NCBI GenBank assembly: GCA_007258455.2
Contig: VDFB02270651.1
Coordinates: 700,906,217 to 700,970,216 of the forward strand
DNA: 64,000 nucleotides
Source: Sequoia sempervirens
Taxonomy: Eukaryota; Streptophyta; Pinopsida; Cupressales; Cupressaceae
Reading direction: 5' to 3'
Shown here piece after piece: positions 11,481 through 23,193 of this stretch. Made by a program: the position numbers and the translations under genes. The notes under the pieces are model-generated. The model had not been told where the DNA came from. It saw only the letters and a program-made list of their open reading frames with translations, and searched no databases. Position 1 is the stretch's first letter, and each line of letters opens with the position of its first letter.

Positions 11481-12931
11481 CTGCAGTTGATTTGAGCTAG
11501 TTAGAGTAAATCACAAATCATATTCAAAACAAATATTTAAGAATCTCAAATAAAGATTGATGAACAACAAAATAACAGTATCCTTTCCTATCGCCTAATA
11601 TTGTTCGAATTTTTCTTAGAAAGAAGGCAGAAATGTGAACCGTCAAGTGCAGGATACCCTACATGGAAACCAAATGCTCAAAAATAACAGTCTATTCCCA
11701 TAACAGCAGACCAACAGAATACCAAATACAATATCCTGTAGAACCCAAAACTTCAAAGCCATAAGAAGACTGGCGTATCAGTGCAATAGTCGCTCATCTC
11801 ATCAAAGCTATCTTTAAAAAGAATAAACACACATTCTGAAACTTAATGTAACAGTACCAGACTAGCATTAGTAGAAAAGTATATTGCCATTCATGGAGAG
11901 CATGAAAAAGCAAATAGAAAAGGCTGATAACTATTACAATAATAATTATGTAATGATTAGATAAGCTCACAGTTGTTTCCAAGTGTCCAACTTCCTCTTC
12001 TTTCAATGATCATTGATTATAGTATGACGTATTTCCAGCCTAGATCATTCTACCCTCCATCTTATTAAAATATTTAACCTCAAGAATAGTCTGCATAATT
12101 CTTCAGCTTATCAATAGCACCTTCATGGACTGACTTAGATCTTAGATCCTGGTAACCTTAATGACAGCAACATCCCAGTACCCTCTATTAGCATCACTGG
12201 AATCTGTTAACCCCATTGTGATGCCACTAACTCACATCCTAGTTCAATTATCAGCATCAAACATATCTAGGTATTGATCTCAGCTCTTAACAATGTGTGG
12301 ATCTTGGTTTCTCCTGTATCATGGTCTTGGTTAGAAATTAATTCTTTTTTAACAAAGCCATACAGGCTTCATCTTTTTACTTATGAACCACATGACACAT
12401 AACATTGTCTTTTGTAATAACAATCAACTTGTTAGAGATTGAAGTCTTTCAAGGAAAGGTACTAAACTATAAATTGACTAAATAAAATTTGGCATTTATC
12501 AGGAGATTTACTTTCTGCAACTCCTAATTATCTAATTGACATTATTATTAAAATTGATAGTATTGATCCAATATTCCCAAGAGATATCCAACATTCAACA
12601 CTCTAAATTGCTAGAACTCAGATATGTTACATGCCAAAGCAAATATTAAATAACATTTCAGAAATAGAAATAACATTCAACACATTTGAAAGATATGTAA
12701 CTGTAACATAAATGCATTAATCTGTGCATTCTATACATGGTATTCTCTCAAAGGAGATGAACAGCTATCTATGTTCCCACTTGTTTGCTTTCTAACTACA
12801 TGCATATGCACATAGGAATATATCATGCCACAAAATGAAAACAACGATCATGGAAGTTGAAATCTTACTCTTTCACACAACTTTTCACCATCTGTTGTTA
12901 ATGATTGAGCTGCACTATAATAATCATATTT
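11481..12931 (-). other. MOG1 giant intron, acceptor-side unique sequence
   Basis: The first 1.45 kb of the 47.5-kb intron (11481-58957), beside the acceptor of the GISKGRQG exon. I see no ORF, transposon ends or RNA gene here. It probably represents the original intron sequence before the insertions further right. Confidence 0.5.
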
Positions 12932-13690
12932 GGGGGCTGCACCCCATTAGGGGGGGAAAGACATACAATAAACACTCAGCAATCCCACAAATGGAGAGTT
13001 AAGCTCAATCAAGCTTCCCAAATCTTTTTGTACCATTGGAATTGTTAGTGTGGTATCAGGTTGAGTCAGGATTGGCTGAGTAAAATAGTGATTTTGGTAG
13101 TGCCATGGAACATACGACACAATTTGGCATTACAGCAGACAAAAGAGTTGAGCTATCAGCTAGGTACTGCCAAAGACCATGAATTTCAATTCGGCAGCAC
13201 TGCCAATCATAGATATTGATCTACCAATTGGATCAAGTATTAACTTGTCTATTCCATCTATGCACAACAAGAGATTTCAGCAATTTAACATAAGGAAAAG
13301 AACCATCATGCAAGGCAAAATATAATATAACCTCACATCATATTGGGGGCTCCACCCCATTAAGGGAGTTAAAGAGACACAGTGAGCACTCAGTAATACC
13401 ACATATGGAGAGTTAAGCTCAATCAAACTTCTGAAATCTTCTTCCACCATTGGAATTGTTGGTGTGGTATCAGGTAGACCACTGTGTTAGGCTTGGCTGA
13501 GTAGAATAGTGATCTTGGTAGTGCCACAGACCATAGAACATGGTTTAGCTCTACAACAGACCATAGATTTGAGCTAGGTGTTGCCATAGACCACAAAAGT
13601 TGGTCAAGCAGCACAGCCAATCATAGTTATGGATCAAGCACTAAACTTGCCATTTCTATCTATGCACAACAAGAGAATTCAACAATTTCC
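12932..13690. repeat. 413-bp imperfect tandem duplication
   Basis: Unit 1 starts at 12932 and unit 2 at 13345, each opening GGGGGCT(G/C)CACCCCATTA. Both then carry GGAGAGTTAAGCTCAATCAA, CCATTGGAATTGTT, GTGTGGTATCAGGT and end near GCACAACAAGAGA, with scattered substitutions and indels. Divergence looks substantial, so the duplication is old. It lies inside the MOG1 intron, just left of element C. The content is not recognised. Confidence 0.75.
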
Positions 13691-13850
13691 TTGCTCACAC
13701 ATCGTGACTGACATTGTATGAGGGCTTCAGAATGAGGACTATCATGTCCCCTTTCCAGTCAATCTAAGTCTATAATATTACGTTTGTACTTGTGTCTTCC
13801 CTATTTCCATCCATTGTTTGTTTTCCCTTCCTAAGTATGCCCTTTCTTCC

Positions 13851-15131
13851 TAGTTCCATGGGGACGCATACCCCCCGAAAAATGAGCCATATAGGAGATG
13901 GGGACGTTTCTGAGACGCGGAGACGTTAGGGAAACGTCCCCCTGTCGTCCCCTGAACGTTTCCTTCAGAGGGAGACTTCTACACGTCTCGGAGTCTTCTG
14001 GGCGTCTCCAAGTTTCCCACGTCCCCCACCAAAAAAGTATTAAAATAATCATTTTTTTAGAAAATTTAAAAAACAAAGATTTTATCATAGTTAAATTTAA
14101 AGTTAAAAATTTTAATATTATTAATTTATTTGTTATGATAAATATAATTATTATAATATTATTAAACTTTAAAGACTTAAAGTCAAGTTTACATAAAAAT
14201 TTGTTGTTTTATTTTTCATTTTGTTACCCATGCGTGCCCTGTGACTGCATCTAGAGACATTGCGTGAGAGTGTGAGAAGTGAGAACCAGAGGAGAGCTCA
14301 AGTTGGGTGTCAATTCATCTTTCAAGGGCGGCATTTACCAATATTTTCCTTTTGAATATGATTTAGGTTTTAATTTTAAAAACAAAAAATTCATTTCAAA
14401 ACACCCAACCTGAGGCACGAGCAAGGGCAACGGCAGGCAGTAGCAGTTAACTGTTAAACAAATGCCTCAAAGGGATGTCAGCTCATGGAATGCGATGACT
14501 ACAGGCATCGCATTCCATGAGCTGACATCCCTTTGAGGCATTCATTCAATAGTTCAAACTCAAAGTTTCAAAAATGAAAAATTCAAACAATTCACTGCCT
14601 TACAGTCATTCTTGGGCCTGTTGGGCTAAATTAATTTATTAAATAAAAAATAATTTAATATTTTTTTTTCAATATGAATAAACTTTATTAAATTATTTAA
14701 GGTCTACCAAATGTGGATACTTGAAGTTTGAACTTTGAACACTATTGTGTTGATACTTGATTGTAATTATGAATCATGAATATGAAATTCAAATTATGAA
14801 ACATCTAGTTCTTGTTCCAATCACAATGTCGATCAAGTTACAAGTATATTTTCATTTTGATTTTCATTGTTTCAATGTTCACTAGTTCAATGAAATCATT
14901 GCAATGTGTTTAAACTCTAAACTTTACTCATTCCTTAGGCTTTTATAGTTATACATCTTTTTATAACTAATTTTTCAAGTACTATATGTATTTCAGCGCA
15001 TCGCTCCCCCGCCACCCCCTGCCGTCGTCCCCCTGCCATTGCCCCGCCGCCCCCAAACTTAGGCCCCGCGCCCCCGAAACGCGTCCCCGTCCCCGTCCCC
15101 CAGTCCCCGTCCCCAAAACTCTGTGGAACTA
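13851..15131. mobile_element. Non-autonomous hAT-like element (MITE) inside LTR of C
   Basis: Inverted ends TAGTTCCA (13851) and TGGAACTA (15131) are each followed inward by G-rich or C-rich sub-terminal sequence: GGGGACG at left; repeated CCCCGTCCCC and CCCCGCC at right. hAT ends in plants often have such repeats. No transposase is legible inside. The flanks are pyrimidine-rich and similar (CTTTCTTCC and CTTTTCTTCT) but give no perfect 8-bp duplication. The interior carries a perfect 37-bp inverted repeat at 14461-14542. Confidence 0.6.
14461..14542. repeat. Perfect 37-bp inverted repeat, 8-nt loop
   Basis: The left arm, 14461-14497, begins AATGCCTCAAAGGGATG; the right arm, 14506-14542, is its exact reverse complement. 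The loop is ACTACAGG. No mismatch is present in 37 pairs although the surrounding element is decayed, so the hairpin is recent, conserved, or kept identical by gene conversion. An RNA from either strand would fold into a stem of small-RNA-precursor length; that role is untested. Confidence 0.9.
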
Positions 15132-16025
15132 TGCTTTTCTTCTAACTCTACTCTTCCCTCCTTGTTTGAGTCTCAAACTTCTCCATCTTGTCATGCCTTC
15201 CATTTGTTGTCCACCTCACTATTGTATTTGTCAAACTTCTCCATCTTGTCATCCTCATTGCTTGACCCCTAACACCTCGTTCTATAGTTTGAGTCTTGTG
15301 ATATGGCCAACCCACGATCCCTAATATCTCTTCCTATGTCTATGTTCCTCGCCTAACTTCCCAACATGTGTTGTATTGGATCTAGTAGTTTGTTTTTGGC
15401 TTTTTGGTGCCATCACTTTCAAAGTAGAATCTTTCTCACCCATGATCACTATTCAAATTTGAAGTTATGGGTGTACATGGTGGTCAAGGTTTTCTATTTC
15501 TGGAGGATATAAAAGAGAAAATGCTTTCATCCAGATGATCATCTACACTTCATCAAATTCCTTTTAGAATCCATTTTGAGCATTGTGTTCAAGTCTGGGA
15601 ATCATAGGACAAAAACCCTAGTGATTTTGGAGGACAATCTCATACAAAATTTGTAATTGAGCTTCATTGGACATGGACTCCAACCGCATTGTATTGATCT
15701 GATTTGCCTTTGTTGTTGGTATGAATTGTTGTAGTTATTGATTTTGTAGAATTATTTGAAGTTAACACAACCATTATTGTAATAAGAGAGAAATTGAGAT
15801 TTACACATGTTATTTGATGATTATTATGATAAGAAGATCAAGAGCTATTTGTCAATTGTTGTTTGAAGGGTAATGATGTTGCTAATGCATAAACAAAAAT
15901 TTTAATCTAAGTTGTCAAAGAAATGAGTGAATGCTAGGGCAGATAATGTTGCCATTCAAATAACAAGTTTTTGTAGAATGTTAAGAATCGGACTTTCATT
16001 ATTGTTTTGGCTTGGGACATTATAG

Positions 16026-16036
16026 TGGTATCAAAG
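16026..16036 (+). promoter_or_regulatory. Primer binding site of element C
   Basis: TGGTATCAAAG lies two bases after the LTR end. It resembles the TGGTATCAGAGC complement of the initiator methionine tRNA 3' end used by plant LTR retrotransposons, with one decayed base (A for G). Confidence 0.75.
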
Positions 16037-16211
16037 TTGACGATTTTGCCAACTTGTGTATTCAAAGTTCAACTTTGCATGTTTCAATATTATGTAGTAC
16101 AATGACATAGCAACTAGCTATCACTTAAGGGAGATCAAGAAGCAAGATTGATTTGCAAAGAGTGCAGAGACTCAATCATCTCCTACAGAAGCCAATGTAA
16201 AGCATAACAAT

Positions 16212-17190
16212 ATGAAAGAAAGAAAGAGGAGAACAAACACAAACAACTACCCAGACAGTCAAACCGAAAGGAAGTTTGATCTGATGATTGATATGACAAC
16301 ACAATTGCTTCACAAAATGGATAGTAATATAAATGTGCCTAGACGGCCAATGAGTGAAGCAAGTGCTTCTAAGGGTAATAATCTAGATGCCACTCAAAGC
16401 TACACACAAAAGATGTTAAGATATTTCTTCGAAATATTTGTAAAAATCAAAAATATAGCAGACCACTTCGAGAGGGTGACCTCCAATAATCAATTATAAC
16501 ATATGAATTCAATATTGTATGATATGATGATATGGGAGAGAGTTTTCTTCCGTACTTATAGGCTAAACTATGTAGGGACATACCCCTTCATCCTAATTAA
16601 GGGGTATTAGTCTATTAACTAATATTTATGTTAAGGTTAAGCATGCCACAAGTGCTTATCCTTAGGATTATACAATATATACCTAGGAATATATCATATT
16701 AGAATCATAACAAAAGATTGTTCTTGTTTCAATTGCAAGACCAACCAAACCTACCTTTTCAATAAGGAGGTAGAGGCTCTAGAACTTGAAGCGTAGAACT
16801 CATTGTTTGATGATATTAGGGCTTGTCATACATAATACAAAGCCCTTCCTACAGATATATGAACTGAAATGTCACTCCCAATTATTTGACCATGAAAAAG
16901 TCCCAAAATGGTTCCAACCTGAGCCTAGGCCGCAAGCCTTTCAAAGAGATGTGCAACAAGCTTTAGAGAAGTTGACACTCTCTCCCTATGATAGATCTAA
17001 CAAATGCTCAGCTCATGTGTGGGTACCAAAGCTAGACACATACATGTCACTCAAATCAATGTTTGAAGATTAAGCAATCAAGTTTTCCACCTTGCATTAG
17101 GAGGGTACTACATGTGACAACCACAATCTAATCACTCAAGGCTATAGCAAACCAATCCAAAGGCTATTGTCTCTTTCATAGCACAAACTT
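16212..17190 (+). pseudogene. gag-like remnant of element C
   Basis: The intact product would be the structural capsid protein of a gypsy-type element. The first legible piece, 16212-16499, is a 95-codon ORF beginning MKERKRRTNT, a basic N-terminus with a leucine-rich segment. After stops, a second piece at about 16786-17170 contains WVPKLDTYMSLKSMFED and then, past a stop, AIKFSTLH and EGTT, the order seen in the retrotransposon gag core (WV.KLD.Y....M....AI..ATLHLEG). No CCHC knuckle or pol follows. Several stops are present. It sits 175 bp after the primer binding site, as expected for gag. Confidence 0.6.
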
Positions 17191-17199
17191 CTATTTCCC

Positions 17200-17688
17200 G
17201 CCACTTTAGCTATCTAAGGAACACAAATGGAAAACAAATGATCATAGGGAAAAATGCCTTGCTTTACGCATACAATCCCCTTCCCCAAAATTCGAACAAA
17301 ATCAAGTATCCATGCTCAAAAAAAAAAAGAGAAAACCATTACTGAAAGATACAATTGATCAAGACTTGACAAACCAAGATAAAATGCTAACAAGCATGAT
17401 CTAGATCTGGACATTGAACATGTAAAACCAGAAGACAAAAGAAGGAGAAGCACCTCATATAAGAATAATATCATAATGCAGATCTCTTGTGGAATATAAG
17501 GAGATTTAGAGCCCCAGATAAGCTCCAGATGGTTCAAACTCCAAAGTATAAATACAAATAATTGACCTAATCCCAATCCAAGAAGCAACAGAAGTGGTCC
17601 ATCAAAATAAGCTGAAATGGGCAAGCATTTGGGGAAGCAAGCAAATTCTCTTCTTAAAACATCCCAAAATGATGATTCATTAGAACCC
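17200..17688. other. No gene recognised
   Basis: Left flank of the solo LTR at 17689. The sequence carries an A-tract near 17319 and no legible domain on either strand. It may be a LINE 5' region that continues at 19614 across the LTR, but nothing diagnostic is visible. Confidence 0.3.
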
Positions 17689-19613
17689 TGTAATGTCCCC
17701 TTCTCAGCAATAGTTCTATTTGATGATCATTAGCCTATCTTGGAGGCCCATAGGCTAGTCGGAGGCAAAATTACAGTTTCCAATTTTTTGGAAGTTTCCT
17801 TTTGAGTTTTCAAGGGGTTGTTTGCAGGAGTTTGGCAAGGGGACTTTTGGGTCTTTCTAGGTTCTCAGAGGACTTCAGAATGGTATGACATGCATTTTCA
17901 TCTAAGGACATTTTTGGACTTACTATTTTTGGTAAGTTACAACAACTGTCTGGTTTGTGTTCTAGTGGAGTTTGGAGTCACTATTTTTAGAAGTATGTTA
18001 TTTTTAGTAAGTGTTATTTTTGACAGTGCAATTTGGCAACAATTCGGCACTCAATTTCTATTTCTGGTAGGGTAGTTTATGTAGAAGTGTCTCCAGCTTT
18101 CTTGGAGCTTGTTTCAGAAGGTTTGCAATTTAAGTTATATTTTATATTGTGCTTTTTGGCCCCCAACGTCTAGGCACATAAGTTGTTTTAAGTTTTGTTT
18201 CCTCTTTTGGACATCCAACTTGATTTATCAAATGCATTTTATAAAGTTAAATTTTGCAAAGAGGAATTAGGCAACCAAGTCTAAGTCAAAGATGAATTTA
18301 AAGATTATTTTAATCTTCCTCATTTGGGCATCCCTTTTGGAGGGAAAAGCAAGCTTGAATTTTTGGGCTGGAAAAGCTATATATACAGGGCCTTACCTCT
18401 TCATTTGGTATCCATTATTCACCTTATAACGAAGTGTTGTCAGATATTATCCAAACTCTTGCTTCGGGGTTGGAATACCTCCTAGCCTTATTCAGTTTTG
18501 GGCTTGCATGATAGCTCCTAGCTCATTATTGGTGCTCCTTCATTCAAAGGGTGCAACTGAGCTTCAAAGGTGATGGCTCCATTCGATGTTTTCTAATTTT
18601 GGGTGTGGTAGTGAGTTTGCTTTCAGTTTGTTCCTTTTTGGAGTGTGTTTCTTTAATTTTCATGTTGCTGGTTTCAGTGTGGTTATAGCACATTTTGACT
18701 TACATCTTCTTGAGTAGAGCGATTTTTGTGTGTATTGACCCATTGGATGCCTAGCATTTGGGTGCCCCTATGCTCCTGTTTTGGCAATTTTAGAAGGTGT
18801 ATCTGATTTTTGCTTGAGGTCGCCCTTCTCAAGGAGGCTGTACCATTTGATGTTAGTGCCTTGGGATGCGTCCAAGAAAGTAAGGGTTGTTTGGTGTCTT
18901 TTAGCTGCTTGAGATTGGATCCCTAGCCTCTAAGCATCATTTTCTTTCAGTTTGAGAGCATTCAAAAGAGTTTTGAGGGAGATACGAGCATTTTGGTGAT
19001 TTCCAGGGTTGCTGGTCAAAAAATCAGAACGCTGTCATTTTACATTAGACCTGGTATTTTTTGTATTTTGGCATTTTTTCTTGATGCTTATCTTTGTATT
19101 TTCCATAGAGAACATTGTCTAGCATTTGGGCTATCAAGTTGTTAAGAATATCTCAGTTTCATTGTAAAAGATTTCAATATTGTAACGCTGAATTAATAGT
19201 ACTGATCAGCTCTTTAATTTATGCTCTTTGTTTTCACTCCTACTGAAGAAGTGGTCTAGTTTTGCTTTCAATTTGTTACCCGCTAAAAAGTGTAAGTGGC
19301 TAGCTATGCCGTCAAGTTTCTTGTTTACATTTACTTTCCTGTAGCCCGCTGAAAAGTGGAAGAGGCTGGGTTGCTACCTAGTTTTTACATTTCTCAACTG
19401 GCTGGCTTGCCGTCAATAGCATTGTACTTCCAGTATTTTCAGATTGTTATTATCAGATCCCCTTACACCTTATGCTCTCACCTTGCCCACTCCAGGATCT
19501 GGGTGATCAAAAAGTGAAGGGTTACATTCCAGTTTGCTTATCTTTCTTTAAGCTAACATTAACGGGTGAAGTTTCTTGTGAAAAATTTGTAAAAAAACTA
19601 GGGGGATATTACA
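17689..19613 (+). mobile_element. Solo LTR, 1925 bp, duplication AACCC
   Basis: It starts TGTAATGTCCCC and ends GGGGGATATTACA. The target duplication AACCC is perfect: 17684-17688 and 19614-19618. A TATATATA box at 18378-18385 is followed by an expected R/U5 of about 1.2 kb. No internal region remains, so it is a product of LTR-LTR recombination. It is antisense to MOG1. The small ORFs inside are not meaningful. Confidence 0.9.
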
Positions 19614-20221
19614 AACCCATAGAGGTATTTACCCATTTGTTGCTCAGTATATTTGAGGTATTGGCTCTTTCTTTCTTCACAAATAAATTTGGCTTCAACT
19701 TCTCAATGGCCAATGTCTAAATCCATCTAGAGGCAATCAAAAAATATAATATTTAGAAAATCAAAGAGATTGGGAAAAAAACTAATGTAATGAACACTTC
19801 ATACTCATAAACAACTTCACACCATTAAAACTATTGATGAAAAAATGAGCAATAGGTTTCAACAATACAACTGCAAAAGTACTCATGGAGTTATACGCAA
19901 CCAAAAAACTACTCAGAATTGATTTCGGACGGTTTATACACTTGAACAAGTAGAAAAAGAGAAGACAGCCATATAGCAAAAAAAAATAGTCTAAGTCCTA
20001 CTATCTAAAACATGGATTTCCATCCTGGAAAGCAAAATCCAAAATCCTCCCATCAATCTCCTTGATCATCAGCCTATATATCTAGAAACACAAACCAAGC
20101 AAGAATGCAACCAAATCTCAATTCCGTTATCTAAGCATATGGATCACACCCATAATTCCCCACCCATTTTGATTGTTGGTGGTTATAAACACCTCCTACT
20201 GAAGGACATGGCATGTATAGA

Positions 20222-21280
20222 TGTCATGTCCCCTTTCCAAAATAGTAAGTTAAGGATAGATATTAACCCATCCATTTTTCCCATGGGTTAATTGGAGCAG
20301 CTAAGGAAAATATTCCTATTTAATATTTGATTTTGTTTGGGCTTAATTCAAATTCTCTCACAAATTAAATATTAAATTAATTAATTACCAACACGGGTGC
20401 AGCATGGGAATTTGGAAGCATCTTCTGGTATTATTTTATTAATTTATTATTGGCCCTAGATGATAGCTTTGACAAAATGCATTGATAACTATGACGGAGC
20501 TATGACAATTGTCATTACTTATTTTTGGTAACCATCTTGTAGAATCTTCCAAAGCAAGACATTGGAGTTTGGGCTCCCATTTTGGGCCTATTGCATATAA
20601 AAGTCAGAAGTTAGTCATTTTGGGAATTATTGCACTTTGATTTTTCTCTCACAAAGCTTTGCACTTGAGTTTTCTTCAATGGACGAAAATCCATTGGAGA
20701 TTGGAGCTTGTGGAGTAAAACCCATGAGTTGTAGGTGGCCAAAAGACAAAAACCCTTTGTCCACAGAGGACAATTCCATCCAGGGGTTGCATTGGAGTTG
20801 AAAGTTTCAGGAGATCTCGGCAGTTTTTGGTAGTTTGCTTGCATGTTGTCTCAGTTGCAGTTTTGGTGTTACCATGAGTGTTTAATGGTGTTGTTGTGAT
20901 TTCCTGTTGTTGTTGTGTGTTTGCTGCTTTTTCCTCTTCTTGGACGCCATAGTTCATTTGGTGCAAGTCCAGAGTTTCTATGTGTTTCAGATAGTTTCGG
21001 GTGATCGGCAACACTATGTGCTCATCCTATTTTGGGATAGTTTGTAGTAGAGTTGTAAAATTTGTTGCAGAAGTTGCTGTGGATGTCAAATCAGTGTATC
21101 AGACCTGATATCTGTATTTATATCAGGAAATTTCAATAAAATTCAGTTTGCGGAGTTTTTATGCAATTTTGGCTATATTTTCCTTGTTTATCTCATTTCT
21201 TGCTATAAGTTTGTTTGGAGAATTTAAAGAAATATTTAATTTAATGCTCAGATCTGAAATTTTATGTTGGGAACATTACA
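20222..21280 (+). mobile_element. Solo LTR, 1059 bp, duplication ATAGA
   Basis: It starts TGTCATGTCCCCTTTCC and ends GGGAACATTACA. ATAGA flanks both sides exactly (20217-20221 and 21281-21285). A TATAAAAG box lies at 20596-20603. No internal coding remains. It lies inside LINE 2, antisense to MOG1. Confidence 0.9.
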
Positions 21281-21299
21281 ATAGATTTGCAAAAGAATT

Positions 21300-23035
21300 G
21301 GATTTCATGAGACAAAAAATGTAGGAATGGAATAAAAATGTCTTTGCAATCATCTTCAAGCAAACCAAAAAAGCTCATGATCAATTGGCAAGCATATAGA
21401 ATTGGATCCTACAATGAGGCTTCAGTGATATTTTGGCCAAGGAAGAGCAGGAAGCTATTCTCAAGCTCATCATTTCCCAACAATGAGAAAACTGTTTCTA
21501 GAGACAGAGCAAAAATACAATGGTATTTAAAAGGTGGTTCAAATACAAATTTCATCCACAAATCTGTCATCAATAGGCAAAGTATCAATGCCACGGTAAA
21601 ATTAATTCTAGCCTCCAGAAGGGACATTTCAAATGATAATGAAACAACTACTTAAGCAACAAACTACTTCAAATCTCATCTCTCAAGTACAGTAGTTCAA
21701 GAAGACAAGGAAAATCAAGCACAGGAACAATCTCTAGAACTTATACCAACAGAGATAACAAAAGAGTATAATAACCAATTTCTAAAACAGCCAACAAAGG
21801 AGGAAATCATGGATGTTATATTTTCTTTTGATCTTAAGAAAACCCCAAGGTTAAATGCCCTCTTAGCAAGCTTCTATCAAACTTTTTGGGACATGATAAA
21901 GAAATAAACAGAAATTGACACAGATTAATACTACAAATCTTAAGGTAATCTCCAGAACAGAAAAGGCCTTCAAATTGGAGCATTATGCACCTACTATTTT
22001 ATGCAATAAGATCCATAAAATCATCTCAAAACTCATTGCCTCTAGATTGAAGCTGCATCTCTCAAAAATTATCTCCAAAACATAGTCAAGGTTTGTCTTG
22101 GGAAGGCAAATTACAAACAACATAATTTCCAAACATGAGCTGATACACTATAAAATACAATTATTGGGTTCGAGTACTTTTGAAACCGAATATTTATAAG
22201 GTTTTTGACATATGCAATTGGCATTTTCTCCATAGTGTAAAGGAAAAGTTTGGTTTCAGAAAAAAAATTGTTGATCGAGTGAAAAGCTGCATGAGCACCC
22301 TGATTTTCTCTATTATCCTCAATAAATAGCATATTTCTGAACAATAACAGGCTAAGACAAGAAGACCCTTCAAGTCCTTGCCTCTTCATTATTTTAGGAG
22401 AAACTATACTCCACACCTTGCTCACTAATCAAACAAACAACAGAATACATGACCGTTCAGCCATAAATGGTGGTCAAGGTTTCAAAGATACAAATTTGTG
22501 AATCACACTACTTCACTCAACAAGCAACCTCGCAAAAAAATCAGAAAGATGATTGAATATATAATTAAAGTCTGAAATAATAACAACTACCAATTAGACT
22601 CAGGGACATGCAACTGATTCAGTTTCAGATTGGGGTTTTGAGGATCTAATGCTTAAGGGGTTCCAAACAATGGAAATGGGATAGTTTATGGAATCCTAGA
22701 TATGAGTTGAGATGATTTACAGATCCTTCTGGTAGGTTTGCACGCTAACCCTTCCCAAAAAATTTGTATTTGTTTAGGCAGGAAAATAGATTTGAGAGGA
22801 AAACAATGCTGGGTCATGGCAATAGACAAGGGTGTCCTCTGTTTTTAGATAGCAGAAGCACTCTATGCTTTCCTCAAAGCAAAGCATCTTCTCCAGAAAT
22901 AAAATGGATATTCATGGTTGCAAAGCCTTAGTTGGAGCAAGTTGAAACATGTGAATGTATTGGTCAATGGCTAACAAACCAAAGTACGAATCAACAACAA
23001 AAGCATTCCTAGTAATGTGGTTCTCTTTAAAAATT
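21300..23035 (+). pseudogene. LINE 2 ORF2 reverse transcriptase, N-terminal half, broken
   Basis: The intact protein would nick DNA and copy LINE RNA at the target. Legible pieces: a WNKNVF-like segment just before 21338, typical of the endonuclease-RT linker; a W..KGGSNTNFIHKSVINR block at 21520-21580 (the W.++GD.NT.FFH.. motif before RT); a KIISK(L)IASRLK-like block at about 22010-22060 followed by GRQITNN (the RT fingers motif); and GNRQGCPL near 22820, the conserved RQGCP motif. Stops and frameshifts occur in every section. The YADD box is not found in this piece, which ends where LINE 1 begins. Confidence 0.65.
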
Positions 23036-23193
23036 ATTGCACAAAGTTTTTGGTTTGGCGGGAAGGAAAACTAGATGGACAGGGAAAAACAGGTGGAGAA
23101 TGATGTTGATCTGCTTGATTAATCACAAGACCCATTTGCTGAAGAGAGAATTTTCCTGGCAGATGCTGACCTACTAAATAGGTGGCATTTTGA

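Larger units (their letters stand above)
13740..17200 (+). mobile_element. Element C: gypsy-like LTR element, LTR-PBS-gag remnant
   Basis: The LTR starts TATCATGTCCCCTTTCC (13740; TG has decayed to TA) and ends GGGACATTATA (16024). A primer binding site follows at 16026, then gag fragments to about 17190. Pol and the 3' LTR are not visible, so the element is truncated. Its LTR measures 2285 bp but includes the MITE at 13851-15131, leaving about 1 kb of its own. The LTR type matches other TGTxATGTCCCC LTRs in the window. Confidence 0.7.
19614..23035 (+). mobile_element. L1-type LINE 2, 5' portion
   Basis: An old L1 LINE on the plus strand, interrupted by the solo LTR at 20222-21280 and, from about 23040, by LINE 1. 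Traces of an endonuclease-like PILIVGG segment lie just before 20221; the RT N-terminal half lies at 21300-23035. Its RT C-terminal half seems to resume at about 34110-34850. The left boundary is unknown: 19619-19980 gives no clear domain. Confidence 0.55.

Noticed and set aside
22111..22425. 104-codon minus-strand ORF
   Set aside because: It lies antisense across the decayed LINE 2 RT region and has no recognisable motif.
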